A stretch of 64,000 bases of DNA from Streptomyces sp. A1136 (GCF_004795055.1 NZ_SSBJ01000001.1:310001-374000), one strand, 5' to 3'. Shown: positions 16,369-25,518, counted from the stretch's first letter. Numbers and translations: made by a program. Notes: generated by a model from the sequence alone, not told the origin.

Positions 16369-16611
16369 ATGGCTGCGAACCACAACTCATCAGGTCCTCA
16401 CTCGGCAGGTCCCGAGGGCAACTACGACCCCGCGGGCAGCACCCAGATGTTCCGGGCGTTCGTCGAGGAGGCCGAGCCGGTGCGAGCCACCGTGCCGGGA
16501 GCCCGTCGGCGCCGGCCCGCGAAGGCGGCCCCCAAGACCGGCATGTGGATCGGCCTGGGCCTCGTCGGACTCCTCGTGATCGCGGCGGTCGCCTGGCTGG
16601 CGCTGGGTTAG
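16369..16611 (+). CDS. Small tail-anchored membrane protein, unknown
   Basis: The 80-residue protein has a hydrophilic N-terminus, a basic patch (GARRRRPAKAAPKTG) and one C-terminal membrane helix (MWIGLGLVGLLVIAAVAWLA). It probably has its N-terminus in the cytoplasm. A TAGGGT -10-like box lies about ten bases before the ATG, so the transcript leader is very short. I recognise no family; similar short proteins with one C-terminal helix are common in Streptomyces. It is convergent with the lipoprotein gene. Confidence 0.7.
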   Translation: MAANHNSSGPHSAGPEGNYDPAGSTQMFRAFVEEAEPVRATVPGARRRRPAKAAPKTGMWIGLGLVGLLVIAAVAWLALG

Positions 16612-16637
16612 TCCCGTCATTTCGTCGCGGAGCGGAG

Positions 16638-17435
16638 TCAGCCCCAGATGGCGGTGACGTTCCGGGTCTCCACCCGCATGCCGAGTGGGACCCGCCAGGA
16701 CTCGACGCAGACCGTATAGGTCTGTGTCTTCGAGGTGCCGCCCGCGATCGGTACGGGCAGTGGCCGGGTCGTCGTGATCGTGGCCCAGTCGATTCCGAGC
16801 GCGCCGATGATGTGCGTCGCGAAGCTGACCGTGCCCGAGCGCGCGGCCGTACCACCGGTGTTGGTGAAGGTGACCGTGACGCGTTCGCACCAACGGTCGG
16901 GGGCGGCAGACCGGAGCGGGGCGCCGACCGTCAGCCGGGCCGGGCCGGCGGGCGCCGGGGTCGGAGTGCCCGGTCCGCCCGGCGCGGGCGGCGTGGGCAC
17001 GGGCGGCGATCCCGGCGCCCCCGCCCCGGTCCCTGACGCCGGCCCCGTCCCCGATCCGGCTCCCGAAGCCGGGTTCCCGGGGTTGTGGGGGGCGGTGGTG
17101 GTGGGGTCGGCTTCCGGCGAGGTGCCGGTGGGTGCGGAGCCGCCGGCTGAGGTGGACGAGGGTCCGCCCCGGGTGGAGTCGGCCGAGGTCCGCGCGTCCC
17201 CCGCACCGGGCGACGTACCACTGGTGGCCGACGCGTCTGCGCCGCCCGCCGCCGGGGCGCCGAGCTGCTGGAACTCCACCTCGCCCCGTGGGGGCACGTT
17301 CCGACCCGGGCCGGGTGGGGCCGCCCCCACGGCGACGTAGCCGCCGTGGGACGGGCCGCCGCAGCCGCCCAAGGCCACGACGGCGACCGCGCCGCAGAGG
17401 GTGAGTGCTGTCGCCCGGCGGGTTCCCGTTCGCAT
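16638..17435 (-). CDS. Secreted lipoprotein, unknown function
   Basis: The 265-residue protein begins with a lipoprotein signal peptide ending in the lipobox ALGGC (cysteine near residue 25). A Gly/Pro/Ser/Thr-rich linker of about 130 residues follows. The C-terminal domain (about 165-265) looks like a beta-sandwich (RLTVGAPLRSAAPDRWCERV, TVTFTNTGGTAARSGTVSF) with two cysteines that could pair. The lipid anchor and long linker would place that domain out in the cell wall. The ATG is at 17433-17435. No enzymatic motif is visible. Confidence 0.78.
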   Translation of the reverse strand: MRTGTRRATALTLCGAVAVVALGGCGGPSHGGYVAVGAAPPGPGRNVPPRGEVEFQQLGAPAAGGADASATSGTSPGAGDARTSADSTRGGPSSTSAGGSAPTGTSPEADPTTTAPHNPGNPASGAGSGTGPASGTGAGAPGSPPVPTPPAPGGPGTPTPAPAGPARLTVGAPLRSAAPDRWCERVTVTFTNTGGTAARSGTVSFATHIIGALGIDWATITTTRPLPVPIAGGTSKTQTYTVCVESWRVPLGMRVETRNVTAIWG

Positions 17436-17495
17436 CGCGCCAGTGTTACTGACGATCCGTCACATGGGAAGCCGGAGGCAGCGGTCGTTCGGCGG

Positions 17496-18335
17496 TCACT
17501 CGCCGATGAGGCCGATCCGCAGTTGTGCGAGCGTGCGCGTCAACAGCCGGGAGACGTGCATCTGGGAGATGCCGACCTCTTCGCCGATCTGCGACTGCGT
17601 CATGTTCGCGAAGAACCGCAACATGATGATCTGCCGTTCCCGGGGCGGGAGTTTGGCCAGCAACGGCTTGAGCGACTCGCGGTACTCCACACCTTCGAGC
17701 GCGCTGTCCTCGTACCCGAGGCGATCGGCGAGGGAGCCCTCGCCGCCCTCGTCCTCGGGCGAGGGCGAGTCGAGCGAGGAGGCGGTGTACGCGTTGCCGA
17801 CGGCCAGGCCGTCGACCACGTCCTCCTCGGAGACCCCGAGCACGGCGGCCAGTTCGGGCACCGTGGGGGACCGGTCCAGCTTCTGGGCGAGTTCGTCGCT
17901 GGCCTTGGTGAGGGCCAGCCGCAGCTCCTGGAGGCGGCGCGGGACGCGCACGGACCAGGAAGTGTCCCTAAAGAATCGTTTGATCTCGCCCACGACCGTC
18001 GGCATCGCGAAGGTCGGGAACTCGACACCGCGCTCGCAGTCGAAGCGGTCGATCGCCTTGATGAGGCCGATGGTGCCCACCTGGACGATGTCTTCCATCG
18101 GCTCGTTGCGGCTGCGGAAACGGGCCGCCGCGTACCGCACCAAGGGGAGGTTCAGCTCGATCAGGGTGTCTCGTACGTACGCGCGTTCGGGGCTGTCCAC
18201 GTCCAGGGCGGCAAGTCGCTGGAAGAGGGAGCGGGAGAGCGTGCGGGTGTCGATGGCTTCCGAGCGGTTGGACACTGCCGGCAGTTCACGCTTGACGAGC
18301 GTGAGCACCTTTGAGCTGCCCTGGTCTACGGACAT
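17496..18335 (-). CDS. sigN: SigB/SigF-type sigma factor, probably SigN
   Basis: The 279-residue sigma factor has region 2 motifs [21 protein letters not shown] and [35 protein letters not shown]. Region 3 is followed by region 4 ([37 protein letters not shown]). It belongs to the stress/sporulation SigB-F-G group. The ATG follows an AAGGGGG ribosome site. By gene order next to a second paralogue it corresponds to S. coelicolor SigN (SCO4034), which acts in aerial hyphae. Partner anti-sigma genes are not adjacent. Confidence 0.87.
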   Translation of the reverse strand: MSVDQGSSKVLTLVKRELPAVSNRSEAIDTRTLSRSLFQRLAALDVDSPERAYVRDTLIELNLPLVRYAAARFRSRNEPMEDIVQVGTIGLIKAIDRFDCERGVEFPTFAMPTVVGEIKRFFRDTSWSVRVPRRLQELRLALTKASDELAQKLDRSPTVPELAAVLGVSEEDVVDGLAVGNAYTASSLDSPSPEDEGGEGSLADRLGYEDSALEGVEYRESLKPLLAKLPPRERQIIMLRFFANMTQSQIGEEVGISQMHVSRLLTRTLAQLRIGLIGE

Positions 18336-18476
18336 GCCACCCCCTTGAGGTCGCGGACGGTCGCGCTTCTCTGCGCGCCCGTCGGAGGAACGCAGCCTCC
18401 ACCTGAATACCGGAGGCGGGGCTGCGGCAAACGCGGTTCCAGCAGAATGTCACATGTCGGCAACACGCTGTAGCGC

Positions 18477-18525
18477 CATGTCGACATGTATCTCCAGCGA
18501 CAGACCGGAATGAGCCCGGTCTGTC
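18477..18525 (-). terminator. sigF terminator hairpin and neighbouring palindrome
   Basis: Between sigF and sigN a perfect 10-base-pair stem (GACAGACCGG, 18499-18508; CCGGTCTGTC, 18516-18525) with a 7-base loop lies about 35 bases after the sigF stop and is its likely terminator. Next to it the 12-base perfect palindrome CATGTCGACATG (18477-18488) may be an operator for sigN, whose start is about 140 bases on. Confidence 0.55.
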
Positions 18526-18559
18526 GGGAAACGCGTCGGGTGATCTCCACCCGTTCCGG

Positions 18560-19531
18560 TTACGCCTCGATCCTGTTTGCGGATCGCAGGCGCGCGAAGC
18601 TCCGGGCGAGCAGCCGGGACACATGCATCTGGGAAACCCCCAGCTCAGCGCTGATCTGCGACTGCGTCAGGTTGTTGTAGTACCGCAGCAGCAGGATGCG
18701 TTGTTCGCGCTCGGGCAGCTGTACGAGGAGGTGGCGGACGAGGTCGCGGTGCTCGACGCCGGCCAGTTCGGGGTCCTCGTAGCCGAGGCGGTCCAGCAGG
18801 CCGGGCATTCCGTCGCCTTCCTGGGCGGCTTCGAGCGAGGTTGCGTGGTAGCTCCGTCCGGCTTCGATGCAGGACAGCACCTCGTCCTCGGTGATGCGCA
18901 GGCGCTCGGCGATCTCGGGGGTGGTGGGGGTGCGTCCGTGCAGCGTGGTGAGGTCCTCGGTGGCCGCGTTGACCTGGACCCACAGCTCGTGGAGGCGGCG
19001 CGGGACGTGCACGGTGCGCACGTTGTCCCGGAAGTATCGTTTGATCTCACCCACCACGGTGGGCATGGCGAAGGTCGGGAACTGCACCCCGCGGTCGGGG
19101 TCGAAGCGGTCGATCGCGTTGATGAGCCCGATCGTTCCGACCTGGACGACGTCCTCCATCGGTTCGTTGCGGCTGCGGAAGCGGGCGGCCGCGTAACGGA
19201 CGAGGGGAAGGTTGGCCTCGATGAGGGCCCCGCGGACCCGGGCGTGCTCGCGGCTCCCCGGCTGGAGGTTCTTGAGCTGACCGAACAGCACCTGCGTCAG
19301 GGCCCGGGTGTCGGCGCCGCGGCTCTGCGGCCTGGGGGCGGCCGGGGGCTCCTCCGGCACGTCGGGCGGGGACTCCTGCTGCGGGGGGACCTGGGGGTCG
19401 TGCTGCGGCGGCTCGGTCGGCTCCGGAGGTTCCTGTGCGCTCTGGGGGCTTGGAGGGCCGGGGGGGCTCGGAGGGTTCTGGGGGTCCTGCTGGGGTGGAA
19501 CCTGAGGCGCAGTACTGGCCGGCACGGTCAC
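18560..19531 (-). CDS. sigF: Sporulation sigma factor SigF
   Basis: The 323-residue SigB-F-G sigma factor is very close to its downstream paralogue in regions 2 and 4 ([43 protein letters not shown]-like [21 protein letters not shown]). It differs by an N-terminal Pro/Gln-rich extension of about 65 residues. The start is GTG at 19529-19531 after a GAAGGGG site; an internal start beyond the proline tract cannot be excluded. In S. coelicolor SigF (SCO4035) acts late in spore maturation. The upstream region (19532-19680) is relatively AT-rich and should carry the developmental promoter. Confidence 0.86.
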   Translation of the reverse strand: MTVPASTAPQVPPQQDPQNPPSPPGPPSPQSAQEPPEPTEPPQHDPQVPPQQESPPDVPEEPPAAPRPQSRGADTRALTQVLFGQLKNLQPGSREHARVRGALIEANLPLVRYAAARFRSRNEPMEDVVQVGTIGLINAIDRFDPDRGVQFPTFAMPTVVGEIKRYFRDNVRTVHVPRRLHELWVQVNAATEDLTTLHGRTPTTPEIAERLRITEDEVLSCIEAGRSYHATSLEAAQEGDGMPGLLDRLGYEDPELAGVEHRDLVRHLLVQLPEREQRILLLRYYNNLTQSQISAELGVSQMHVSRLLARSFARLRSANRIEA

Positions 19532-19675
19532 GCCACCCCTTCAGTCAACTATCCGTCAAAAGCGGTCATAGCATCACAAAAGATGTGCACTGTGTGCAAG
19601 CACCTGATATCGCCGTGTTGAGGGTAGATTGGGTGGATTGGGCATATCGGGATATTCGTCGTGAACACGGATAAC

Positions 19676-19708
19676 ACAAAAAGCCCCCCACCCGTCGGAG
19701 TGGGGGGC
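19676..19708 (-). terminator. Terminator of the small membrane-protein gene
   Basis: The stem GCCCCCCA / TGGGGGGC (19683-19690 and 19701-19708) is followed on the minus strand by a run of T (19676-19682), 34 bases after the stop of the gene at 19742. Confidence 0.85.
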
Positions 19709-19741
19709 CGGTAAGTCCGGAATCCGCTTCAGCGTACGGGT

Positions 19742-19903
19742 TCAGCGCACCAGTTCGGTCATGAACTCGCCGATCCCGTGGGCGGCGTCCGAGATCCCTT
19801 GGAAGCCTATTTGGACCATATCGGCGGCTTTGACGGGTTGAGTGATGATCACGAAGAGTGCGAAGACGACGAGCGCGCCCATGACGATCTTCTTGGTGTC
19901 CAC
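19742..19903 (-). CDS. Small single-pass membrane protein, unknown
   Basis: This is a 53-residue protein if started at the GTG at 19901-19903 (VDTKKIVMGALVVFALFVI). A GGGGAGG ribosome site lies 12 bases before it. An in-frame TTG at 19924 lies upstream of that site and is unlikely. One hydrophobic helix (about 6-23) is followed by a short soluble tail (DMVQIGFQGISDAAHGIGEF) that looks amphipathic. I know of no function. It has its own terminator. Confidence 0.68.
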   Translation of the reverse strand: MDTKKIVMGALVVFALFVIITQPVKAADMVQIGFQGISDAAHGIGEFMTELVR

Positions 19904-20301
19904 GAGCGGTGTCGGCCTCCCCAACCGGTCCTGCTGAGTCGGGTGAGTCTAACCGGTCATGTTCGGACACTCACCTGCCCTTTAAGGACCAATGACCTGT
20001 CGGTACAGGCCTTTTGTCAGTCCCGGGGTGGCGGGGGAGGACGCAGGATGGGAGACGAGCCCACCGGTTCTGGCAGGAAGCCGGCGGGTGAGGGAAAGGG
20101 CCTCGCTGCGGGGTCCGAGCCGCGGGCTTCCCCCGACCGCGGAGCGGACTGGCAGGTTCCGTCTCATCGGGGGGAGCGGCTTGTCCCCCCGACGCCGCTC
20201 CCCCCGCCCCTACGTGAAGGTCCCGGCTACGGCCGGGGCCTTCTTCGCGTCACGGACGGGTCGGGGGGCGGGGCGCGGCGGGGCCGGGTCGCGGGGCCGC
20301 G
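19904..20301. other. Gene-free interval with a strong hairpin
   Basis: I see no convincing gene in these 398 bases. A perfect 13-base inverted repeat (CGGGGGGAGCGGC at 20168-20180, complement at 20194-20206, 13-base loop) lies about 95 bases beyond the stop of the secreted-protein gene. It may end that transcript, although the loop can also pair with the stem in an alternative fold. Confidence 0.5.
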
Positions 20302-20589
20302 TCAGCCGATGGCCCCGGCCAGGTCCGTGAGGGGCTGGACGGGCGCGATCACCGGCGCGAGGTCGTTCGGGAGGTCCATCAGCCGGTTGAGCTGGTTGAG
20401 GTCGTTGAGCTTCGCGCCGATCTCCTGCACGGAGCCGGGCGTGGCACCCTTCGGCATGCCCGGGGCGGCCTGCGGCAGGTCCGGCAGGGTGAGGGGGGCG
20501 ATCGGCGCGGCGGAGGCGGCGGGTGCGGCGAGGCCCGCGGCGGCCCCCGCGAGGGCGAAGGCGGCGAGCATGCGCTGGGTCTTGGTCAT
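20302..20589 (-). CDS. Small secreted protein, unknown
   Basis: The 95-residue protein begins with a clear signal peptide (MTKTQRMLAAFALAGAAAG to PAASAA, cleavage near residue 27). The mature part is about 68 residues, rich in Pro, Leu and Asn (LTLPDLPQAAPG, IGAKLNDLNQLNRLMDLP, VIAPVQPLTDLAG). The start is the ATG at 20587-20589; the longer open frame upstream crosses the tRNA-Ser gene and is not real. The short exported product resembles other small Streptomyces surface proteins of unknown role. Confidence 0.72.
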   Translation of the reverse strand: MTKTQRMLAAFALAGAAAGLAAPAASAAPIAPLTLPDLPQAAPGMPKGATPGSVQEIGAKLNDLNQLNRLMDLPNDLAPVIAPVQPLTDLAGAIG

Positions 20590-20712
20590 GTCGTGACAAC
20601 GGCCGAGCGGGCGACCGGTCACGCCGCGGCCCCGGAGAGCGGCCGTACGAGCTCCGGGACAGCGCCGTACGAGCGCTTCCCGCCCGGGCGCCGCGCCGCC
20701 GGGCGGGAACGA

Positions 20713-20746
20713 CGAGAGCCCCGACCCTTGCGGGGCGGGGCTCTCG
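20713..20746 (-). terminator. Terminator after tRNA-Ser(CGA)
   Basis: An 11-base-pair stem (CGAGAGCCCCG, 20713-20723; complement 20736-20746) begins eight bases past the 3' end of the tRNA on the minus strand. Confidence 0.8.
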
Positions 20747-20753
20747 CTCAGAG

Positions 20754-20840
20754 CGGTAGCGGTGGGATTTGAACCCACGGATAGCTTGCACCATCACACG
20801 CTTTCGAGGCGTGCTCCTTCGGCCGCTCGGACACGCTACC
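20754..20840 (-). tRNA. tRNA-Ser(CGA)
   Basis: On the minus strand the acceptor GGTAGCG pairs with CGCTACC. The anticodon loop CTCGAAA gives anticodon CGA (complement of 20804-20806). The long variable arm and the T-loop GGTTCAAATCC mark a class II serine tRNA that reads UCG codons. Confidence 0.96.
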
Positions 20841-20999
20841 GAGAGAGAGCTTAGCCCAAAGAGCGCCGTGCTCTGAAATCCGTATCCGAGACCGGTCCGC
20901 GAGCCGTGCCCGGGACGGTCGGAGGCCGTGTCGAGGTCCACCAGCGGTCGCGCCGGTGGTGGCTCCGGTGGTGGCTCCGGTGGTGGTCCGGTGGGGGCG

Positions 21000-21494
21000 T
21001 CAGAGGTCGCGGAAGAAGTCCGTCAGTTGACGGGCGCACTCGTCCGCGAGGACGCCGCGGATCACCTCCGGCCGGTGGTTGAGCCTGCGGTCCCGTACGA
21101 GGTCCCACAGCGACCCCGCCGCGCCCGCCTTCTCGTCGTCCGCGCCGTAGACGACCCGGGCCACACGCGACTGCACCAGGGCGCCCGCGCACATCACGCA
21201 CGGCTCCAAGGTCACCACCAGGGTGCACCCGTTCAGCCGCCACTCGCCGAGCTCGGCGGCCGCCCGGCGCAGCGCGAGCACCTCGGCGTGGGCCGTGGGG
21301 TCACCGGTCGCCTCTCGCTCGTTGTGCCCGGTGGCGAGGACCTCCCGGTCCGGGCCGAGCAGGACGGCGCCGACCGGCACGTCGCCGGCCGACACCGCCA
21401 GAGCGGCCTCCTGGAGGGCCAGGCGCATGGAGTCCCGCCAGGGGTCCCGTACGGGGTCGGGACCGGGGTGGTGCGTGTGGTGCTCGTAGATCAC
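21000..21494 (-). CDS. tadA: tRNA-specific adenosine deaminase TadA
   Basis: The 164-residue zinc deaminase converts A34 to inosine in tRNA-Arg(ACG). The zinc site is complete: H69-A-E71 with catalytic glutamate 71, and P98-C99-V-M-C102. The GTG start at 21492-21494 overlaps the preceding TAG stop by one base, so it is coupled to the associated gene. A slightly later internal start (near MRLALQEAA) would also give a normal-length enzyme. Its substrate tRNA gene lies at 6344-6416. Confidence 0.93.
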   Translation of the reverse strand: MIYEHHTHHPGPDPVRDPWRDSMRLALQEAALAVSAGDVPVGAVLLGPDREVLATGHNEREATGDPTAHAEVLALRRAAAELGEWRLNGCTLVVTLEPCVMCAGALVQSRVARVVYGADDEKAGAAGSLWDLVRDRRLNHRPEVIRGVLADECARQLTDFFRDL

Positions 21495-22042
21495 TAGCGG
21501 ACGGCCTCCAGGACCTCGGTCGCACCGAGCGACTCGGCGATCTCCGAGAGGGCGTCTCCGTCGAGGGTCATCAGTTGCTTGTGGCTCACACCGAGGTCGT
21601 CGAGCAGTCGAGGGTCGCCGAGCGGACCGGCCGGTACCGGCTCGGCGCCGCCGCGGACCCCTTCGTCCGCGTCGTCGGCCTCGGTGGTGAAGGCGGCGAT
21701 GGCGTCCGCCTCGCCGTCCTCGGTGCCGTCCAGGTCGAGTTCGTCGAGTTCGTCGTCCTCCTCCTCGTTGCCCAGCAGCTCTTTGGTCAGCATCGAGCCG
21801 TAGGAGCTGCGGTCGGCCGCGGAGGCGTTCGATACGAAGTACCGAGGGTCCTCCTCGCCGTCCACGCGGATGACGCCGAACCAGGCGTCCTCCTGCTCGA
21901 TGAGGGCGACCACCGTGTCGTCGTCGACAGCGGCGGACCGGGCGAGATCGATCAGATCACTCAAGGACTCGACGGCGTCGAGTTCCATGTCGCTCGCTTC
22001 CCACCCGTCTTCGGTGCGCGCGAGCAGTGCGGCGAAGTACAC
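21494..22042 (-). CDS. tRNA adenosine deaminase-associated protein
   Basis: The 182-residue acidic protein is encoded directly upstream of tadA and overlaps it by one base. The N-terminal half (MYFAALLARTEDGWEASDM, then DDDTVVALIEQEDAWFGVIRVDG and RYFVSNASAA) is a compact domain. The middle is a run of Asp/Glu (EEEDDELDELDLDGTEDGE). The C-terminus (LLDDLGVSHKQLMTLDGDAL) looks helical. Actinobacteria commonly keep this gene next to tadA, hence the family name, but its molecular function is not established. The start is GTG at 22040-22042. Confidence 0.85.
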   Translation of the reverse strand: MYFAALLARTEDGWEASDMELDAVESLSDLIDLARSAAVDDDTVVALIEQEDAWFGVIRVDGEEDPRYFVSNASAADRSSYGSMLTKELLGNEEEDDELDELDLDGTEDGEADAIAAFTTEADDADEGVRGGAEPVPAGPLGDPRLLDDLGVSHKQLMTLDGDALSEIAESLGATEVLEAVR

Positions 22043-22536
22043 CGTGACTCTCCCACTGGTCGTAGGCGTGCCGGTTGGAGGTCCCCCCGGCCTGAGGTTG
22101 GGGTCGCAGCGGCCGTGTGCGAGCCGTTCGTACCCCGCCCCATCGGCATCGTGGCAGAAACAGCGGCTTTGCGAGAGGTCTTCCGCGCTTGCGTCGTCCC
22201 GTGCCGTGCGCTCCGCGGGTTGTGCGGGGGCGGCGTTGGGCGGCCCGGACCCGCCTGAGCGGTGGGCGTGTCCCCCGGGGTCGGGGGCCCGGGCCCGGGG
22301 TCCGGGCCGCGATGGTCGGGGGCCGCGGGGCCGCGGGGCCGCGGGGCCGCCGAGCAGCGTAGGGGCGTTGGGCGGCCTGTACGTAAGGCCGGTTCGCGCG
22401 GCGGGTTCGCGCGGTGGTGTGTCGGGCCCGCGCGGTGGGTTCGCGCGGCGGTGTGTCGCGCTGCACCGTCCCGGTCCCGTCCCGCACCTCGCACGCGGGC
22501 GGCGCCTGGCGGTGGGCCTGGCGGTTTAAAAACGGC
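22043..22536. repeat. Gene-free GC-rich interval with short tandem repeats
   Basis: No gene is supported here. A 30-base unit beginning CGCGCGGYGGGTTCGCGCGG occurs at 22395-22424 and 22429-22458 with two mismatches (34-base period). A run of GGGGCCGC units lies at about 22319-22350. The repeats make several frames look open but carry no start site or family signal. The promoter of the tadA operon should be at the left end. Confidence 0.6.
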
Positions 22537-22722
22537 CTACCAGCGGAAGGTGCGCATCCGCATCTGTTGGCGCATACGGGCCGCGCGGGCGCGTCTGGGC
22601 TGCACGCGGTCGCGCAGTTCACGCGCCTCGTTCAGGTCGCGGAGGAACTGCGCGCGTCGCGCCCGCCGCTGCGCCATGCTCTCCGGCTCCCCCGGATCGC
22701 CCGGCTCTTTCTCTGGCCCCAT
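22537..22722 (-). CDS. Short basic hypothetical protein
   Basis: This is a 61-residue product if started at the ATG at 22720-22722 (MGPEKEPGDPGE). A longer version would need a TTG at 22797. The C-terminal half is strongly basic and helical (MAQRRARRAQFLRDLNEARE, RARAARMRQQMRMRTFRW). This suggests nucleic-acid or ribosome contact, but I recognise no family. No strong ribosome site is visible, so the start is uncertain. Confidence 0.55.
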   Translation of the reverse strand: MGPEKEPGDPGEPESMAQRRARRAQFLRDLNEARELRDRVQPRRARAARMRQQMRMRTFRW

Positions 22723-22808
22723 CGCCCACCGCCCCGGCTGGTCTACTCCGGTTGTGCTACCCACCTTCCCCGGGACTTCCGAGTTGATGCCACCCAAGTC
22801 GTCCCAGC

Positions 22809-23756
22809 TCAGGCAGGTTCGTCGTGGATTGCCGGGACGACCGCCACCGGGCCGTGCGCGTGTTGGAGCACCGCGTTCGCGACGGAGCCCATCATCACGG
22901 GCCCCAGGCGCCGCCTCGGGTGGTGGCGGCCCACCACCACCAGCGCCGCCGAGCGCGAGGCCTCGACCAGGGGCTCGGCCGCCCCGCCCGGCACGGCCGC
23001 CTGCTCCACCGGCACCCCGGGATACCGGTCGCGGAACGGGGCGAGGCGTTCCTGTTGGGCCCGCAGCGTGTCCCGCTCGGCCGGAGCGGTGTCACCGCCG
23101 TTCCCGGCCAACGCCTCGGGCGTGATCACTGCGAAGGCGGGGGTCGGAGGTGCGGCGGCCGTCGGCACCGACGGCGGTACCGGGTAGGCCGAGACCACCT
23201 GGACGGCCGTCCCCCGCGCGGCGGCCTCGGCGAACGCGAAGGCCGGCACGTCGTCGTGCGTCTCGGCGGTGTGCAGCCCGAGGACCACCGGCCCGCCGGC
23301 CCCTCCGGAGGCCCGCGCCGCCGGCGGCACCACCACCACCGGGCACGGCGCGGTGGTGGCCACGGCGCGACTGTTCGACCCGAGCAGCAGCGCGGCGAAG
23401 CCCCCGCGCCCTCTGGAGCCCATCACCAGCACCAGCGGCCGCACCTCGGCACCGATCACCCGCAGGGCCTCCGGAACCGACCCCTCCAGGGCCTCGTACC
23501 GCACCTCGACCGGCTGTTCGGGCGCCGCCGCCAGGAGGGCCCGTACGCGGTCACCCACCGGATCGGCGTACTCCGGCGGCTGGGACGCGTCGTGCAGGGA
23601 GGAGCGCCGGCCCGCGTACAACTGCGCGCTGTCGGAGAGCACATGCGCCACGAGCAGCCCGGCGTGGTGTCGCAGCGCCGCCAGACGTGCCCACTCCAGG
23701 GCCTCCAGGCTGTGCTCGGAGCCGTCGACCGCGGCGATCACCAGTCCGTTGCTCAT
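22809..23756 (-). CDS. Tandem-domain universal stress protein (UspA family)
   Basis: The 315-residue protein has two Usp domains. The first (about 1-140) begins [19 protein letters not shown] and has the ATP-loop-like motif [19 protein letters not shown]. The second (about 160-310) ends with [28 protein letters not shown]. The G-2x-G-9x-G(S/T) nucleotide motif is clear in the first domain and altered in the second. The start is the ATG at 23754-23756. It is divergent from upp with about 200 bases between. Such proteins respond to stationary phase or hypoxia; no direct regulatory signal is visible here. Confidence 0.88.
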   Translation of the reverse strand: MSNGLVIAAVDGSEHSLEALEWARLAALRHHAGLLVAHVLSDSAQLYAGRRSSLHDASQPPEYADPVGDRVRALLAAAPEQPVEVRYEALEGSVPEALRVIGAEVRPLVLVMGSRGRGGFAALLLGSNSRAVATTAPCPVVVVPPAARASGGAGGPVVLGLHTAETHDDVPAFAFAEAAARGTAVQVVSAYPVPPSVPTAAAPPTPAFAVITPEALAGNGGDTAPAERDTLRAQQERLAPFRDRYPGVPVEQAAVPGGAAEPLVEASRSAALVVVGRHHPRRRLGPVMMGSVANAVLQHAHGPVAVVPAIHDEPA

Positions 23757-23955
23757 CAGTCCAGGGTGCTGGGGCCGGGTGCGGCCCGCAATCCCGACGC
23801 CGGGGGGCGTCCGGGGGCGTCCTTCGGCCACCGAGGACACGGAAGGTGTCGCCCAGCGCGTAGCCTTTTGGGTGTGGGTCGCACACCGCGGCCGTTTTCG
23901 CAGGTCGCAGGTCGAAACCCGGCAGCTGGCGGCAGTTGAGGTCTTGGAGGAAGTT

Positions 23956-24591
23956 GTGCGTTTGCAGGTCGTCGATCACCCCTTGGTGGCGCACAAACTG
24001 ACCACCCTGCGCGACAAGCGCACCGACTCCCCCACCTTCCGCCGCCTCGCCGACGAGCTGGTGACCCTCCTGGCCTACGAGGCCACCCGCGACGTGCGCA
24101 CCGAGCAGGCCGACATCCAGACCCCGGTCGCCGCGACCACCGGTGTGAAGCTCTCGTACCCGCGCCCGCTGGTCGTCCCGATCCTGCGCGCCGGTCTCGG
24201 CATGCTGGACGGCATGGTGCGGCTGCTGCCGACCGCCGAGGTGGGCTTCCTCGGCATGGTCCGCAACGAGGAGACCCTGGAGGCCTCCACGTACGCGACG
24301 CGCATGCCGGAGGACCTCTCCGGCCGCCAGGTGTACGTGGTCGACCCGATGCTGGCCACCGGCGGCACGCTGGTCGCCGCGATCCGGGAGCTCATCAAGC
24401 GCGGCGCCGACGACGTGACCGCCGTGGTGCTGCTGGCCGCGCCGGAGGGCGTCGAGGTCATGGAGCGCGAGCTGGCGGGCACACCGGTGACGGTGGTCAC
24501 GGCGGCGGTGGACGAGCGGCTCAACGAGCACGGCTACATCGTGCCGGGCCTGGGCGACGCGGGTGACCGCATGTACGGCTCGGCCGAATAG
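23956..24591 (+). CDS. upp: Uracil phosphoribosyltransferase
   Basis: The 211-residue salvage enzyme converts uracil and PRPP to UMP. The PRPP-binding loop is [18 protein letters not shown]. The flexible loop and uracil-binding C-terminus ([21 protein letters not shown]) are intact. The GTG start at 23956 follows GGAGG by five bases; the frame is open much further upstream only as an antisense shadow. The length is normal for the bacterial enzyme. Confidence 0.96.
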   Translation: MRLQVVDHPLVAHKLTTLRDKRTDSPTFRRLADELVTLLAYEATRDVRTEQADIQTPVAATTGVKLSYPRPLVVPILRAGLGMLDGMVRLLPTAEVGFLGMVRNEETLEASTYATRMPEDLSGRQVYVVDPMLATGGTLVAAIRELIKRGADDVTAVVLLAAPEGVEVMERELAGTPVTVVTAAVDERLNEHGYIVPGLGDAGDRMYGSAE

Positions 24592-24676
24592 CAACGGTGC
24601 GGTCGGATACAGGCTCGGTCGAATAGCCACGGCGCGGTCGGATATCGGCTCGGCCGAGCCGGGCCCCGGGCGCGGA

Positions 24677-25321
24677 TCAGCACTTCTTGGCGGCGGGCGC
24701 GGGCTCGGGGTTGGCCAGTAGGGCCAGCGCCTTGTCCGCGTCCTCCTTCGTGCTCAGCTCCTTGAAGCCGTCACCGAGGATCAGGTCGATGTCCGCGCCC
24801 TCGCGGGTGTCGGTGTGCTGCGTCATGCCGGCCAGTTGGGTGCCGAGCACGGAGTACGCGGCCTTGTCGGTCTTGGGCGAACCGAGCAGTATCCCGGTGC
24901 CGGGGATCTTCTTGTCGAAGTCGGCGGGGGCGTTGCCGACCTGGCCGACCACGAAGCCGCGCTTCTTCAGCTCGTCCCCGACTGCCTTGGCGAGACCGGC
25001 GCGCGGGGTCGCGTTGTAGACGTTGACCGTGATCTGGCCGGGCTGGGGCAGCACCACCGCGGGTTTGGACGGCGCCGCCGCCGGGCCCGCCTTGGGGGCA
25101 CCGGTCGGGCAGTCCTTGGCCGCGGCCGTCTTGTGCTTGGTGTCGCCCCGGAAGACGTCCATGAGCTGCAGTGCCCCGTAGCCGAGCAGGGCCAGCGCGA
25201 GGGCGGAGCCGAGCAGGGCGAGGATGATCCGGCGGCGTCGCCGCGGGCGGCTCATGCGGGGGAAGGCAGCTCCGGTGACGCGGTACTTTCCGCCCATGCC
25301 GGGGGGAGTGAGCATGCTCAT
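24677..25321 (-). CDS. LytR C-terminal domain membrane protein
   Basis: The 214-residue protein has a basic cytoplasmic N-terminus (PRMSRPRRRRR) and one membrane helix (about 32-52; IILALLGSALALALLGYGAL). The extracytoplasmic LytR_C domain spans about 90-205 (ITVNVYNATPRAGLAKAVGDEL, GFVVGQVGNAP, GILLGSPKTDKAAYSVLGTQL). LytR_C domains occur alone or behind LytR-CpsA-Psr cell-wall ligases; here there is no catalytic LCP domain. The role is presumably in the cell envelope. It is convergent with upp and starts at the ATG at 25319-25321. Confidence 0.85.
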   Translation of the reverse strand: MSMLTPPGMGGKYRVTGAAFPRMSRPRRRRRIILALLGSALALALLGYGALQLMDVFRGDTKHKTAAAKDCPTGAPKAGPAAAPSKPAVVLPQPGQITVNVYNATPRAGLAKAVGDELKKRGFVVGQVGNAPADFDKKIPGTGILLGSPKTDKAAYSVLGTQLAGMTQHTDTREGADIDLILGDGFKELSTKEDADKALALLANPEPAPAAKKC

Positions 25322-25518
25322 GGGCGCAGCGTAATGCCGTACCGGAACGATGCCTACTAAATGATCTATTGATCGGCAAAGGCCGACCCGAAAGGCGCAA
25401 TCGGCCGGTCAGCACGGGTGTCACCGACGGACAGGACGGCAGTGCCCGCCGCCCGGAGCCGCGGGCCCGTGCCCTGGGCCTCGCGCGTCGGTGCCCGGGC
25501 CTCGCGCGGCGAGCTCGG

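Noticed and set aside
22319..22458. CRISPR-like repeats
   Set aside because: Units are short, GC-only and nearly contiguous, with no unique spacers and no cas genes anywhere in the window.
24603..24660. Imperfect repeat GCGGTCGGATAT...GGCTCGGCCGA after upp as an attachment site
   Set aside because: It is a short duplicated tail of the upp end with no tRNA or integrase nearby.
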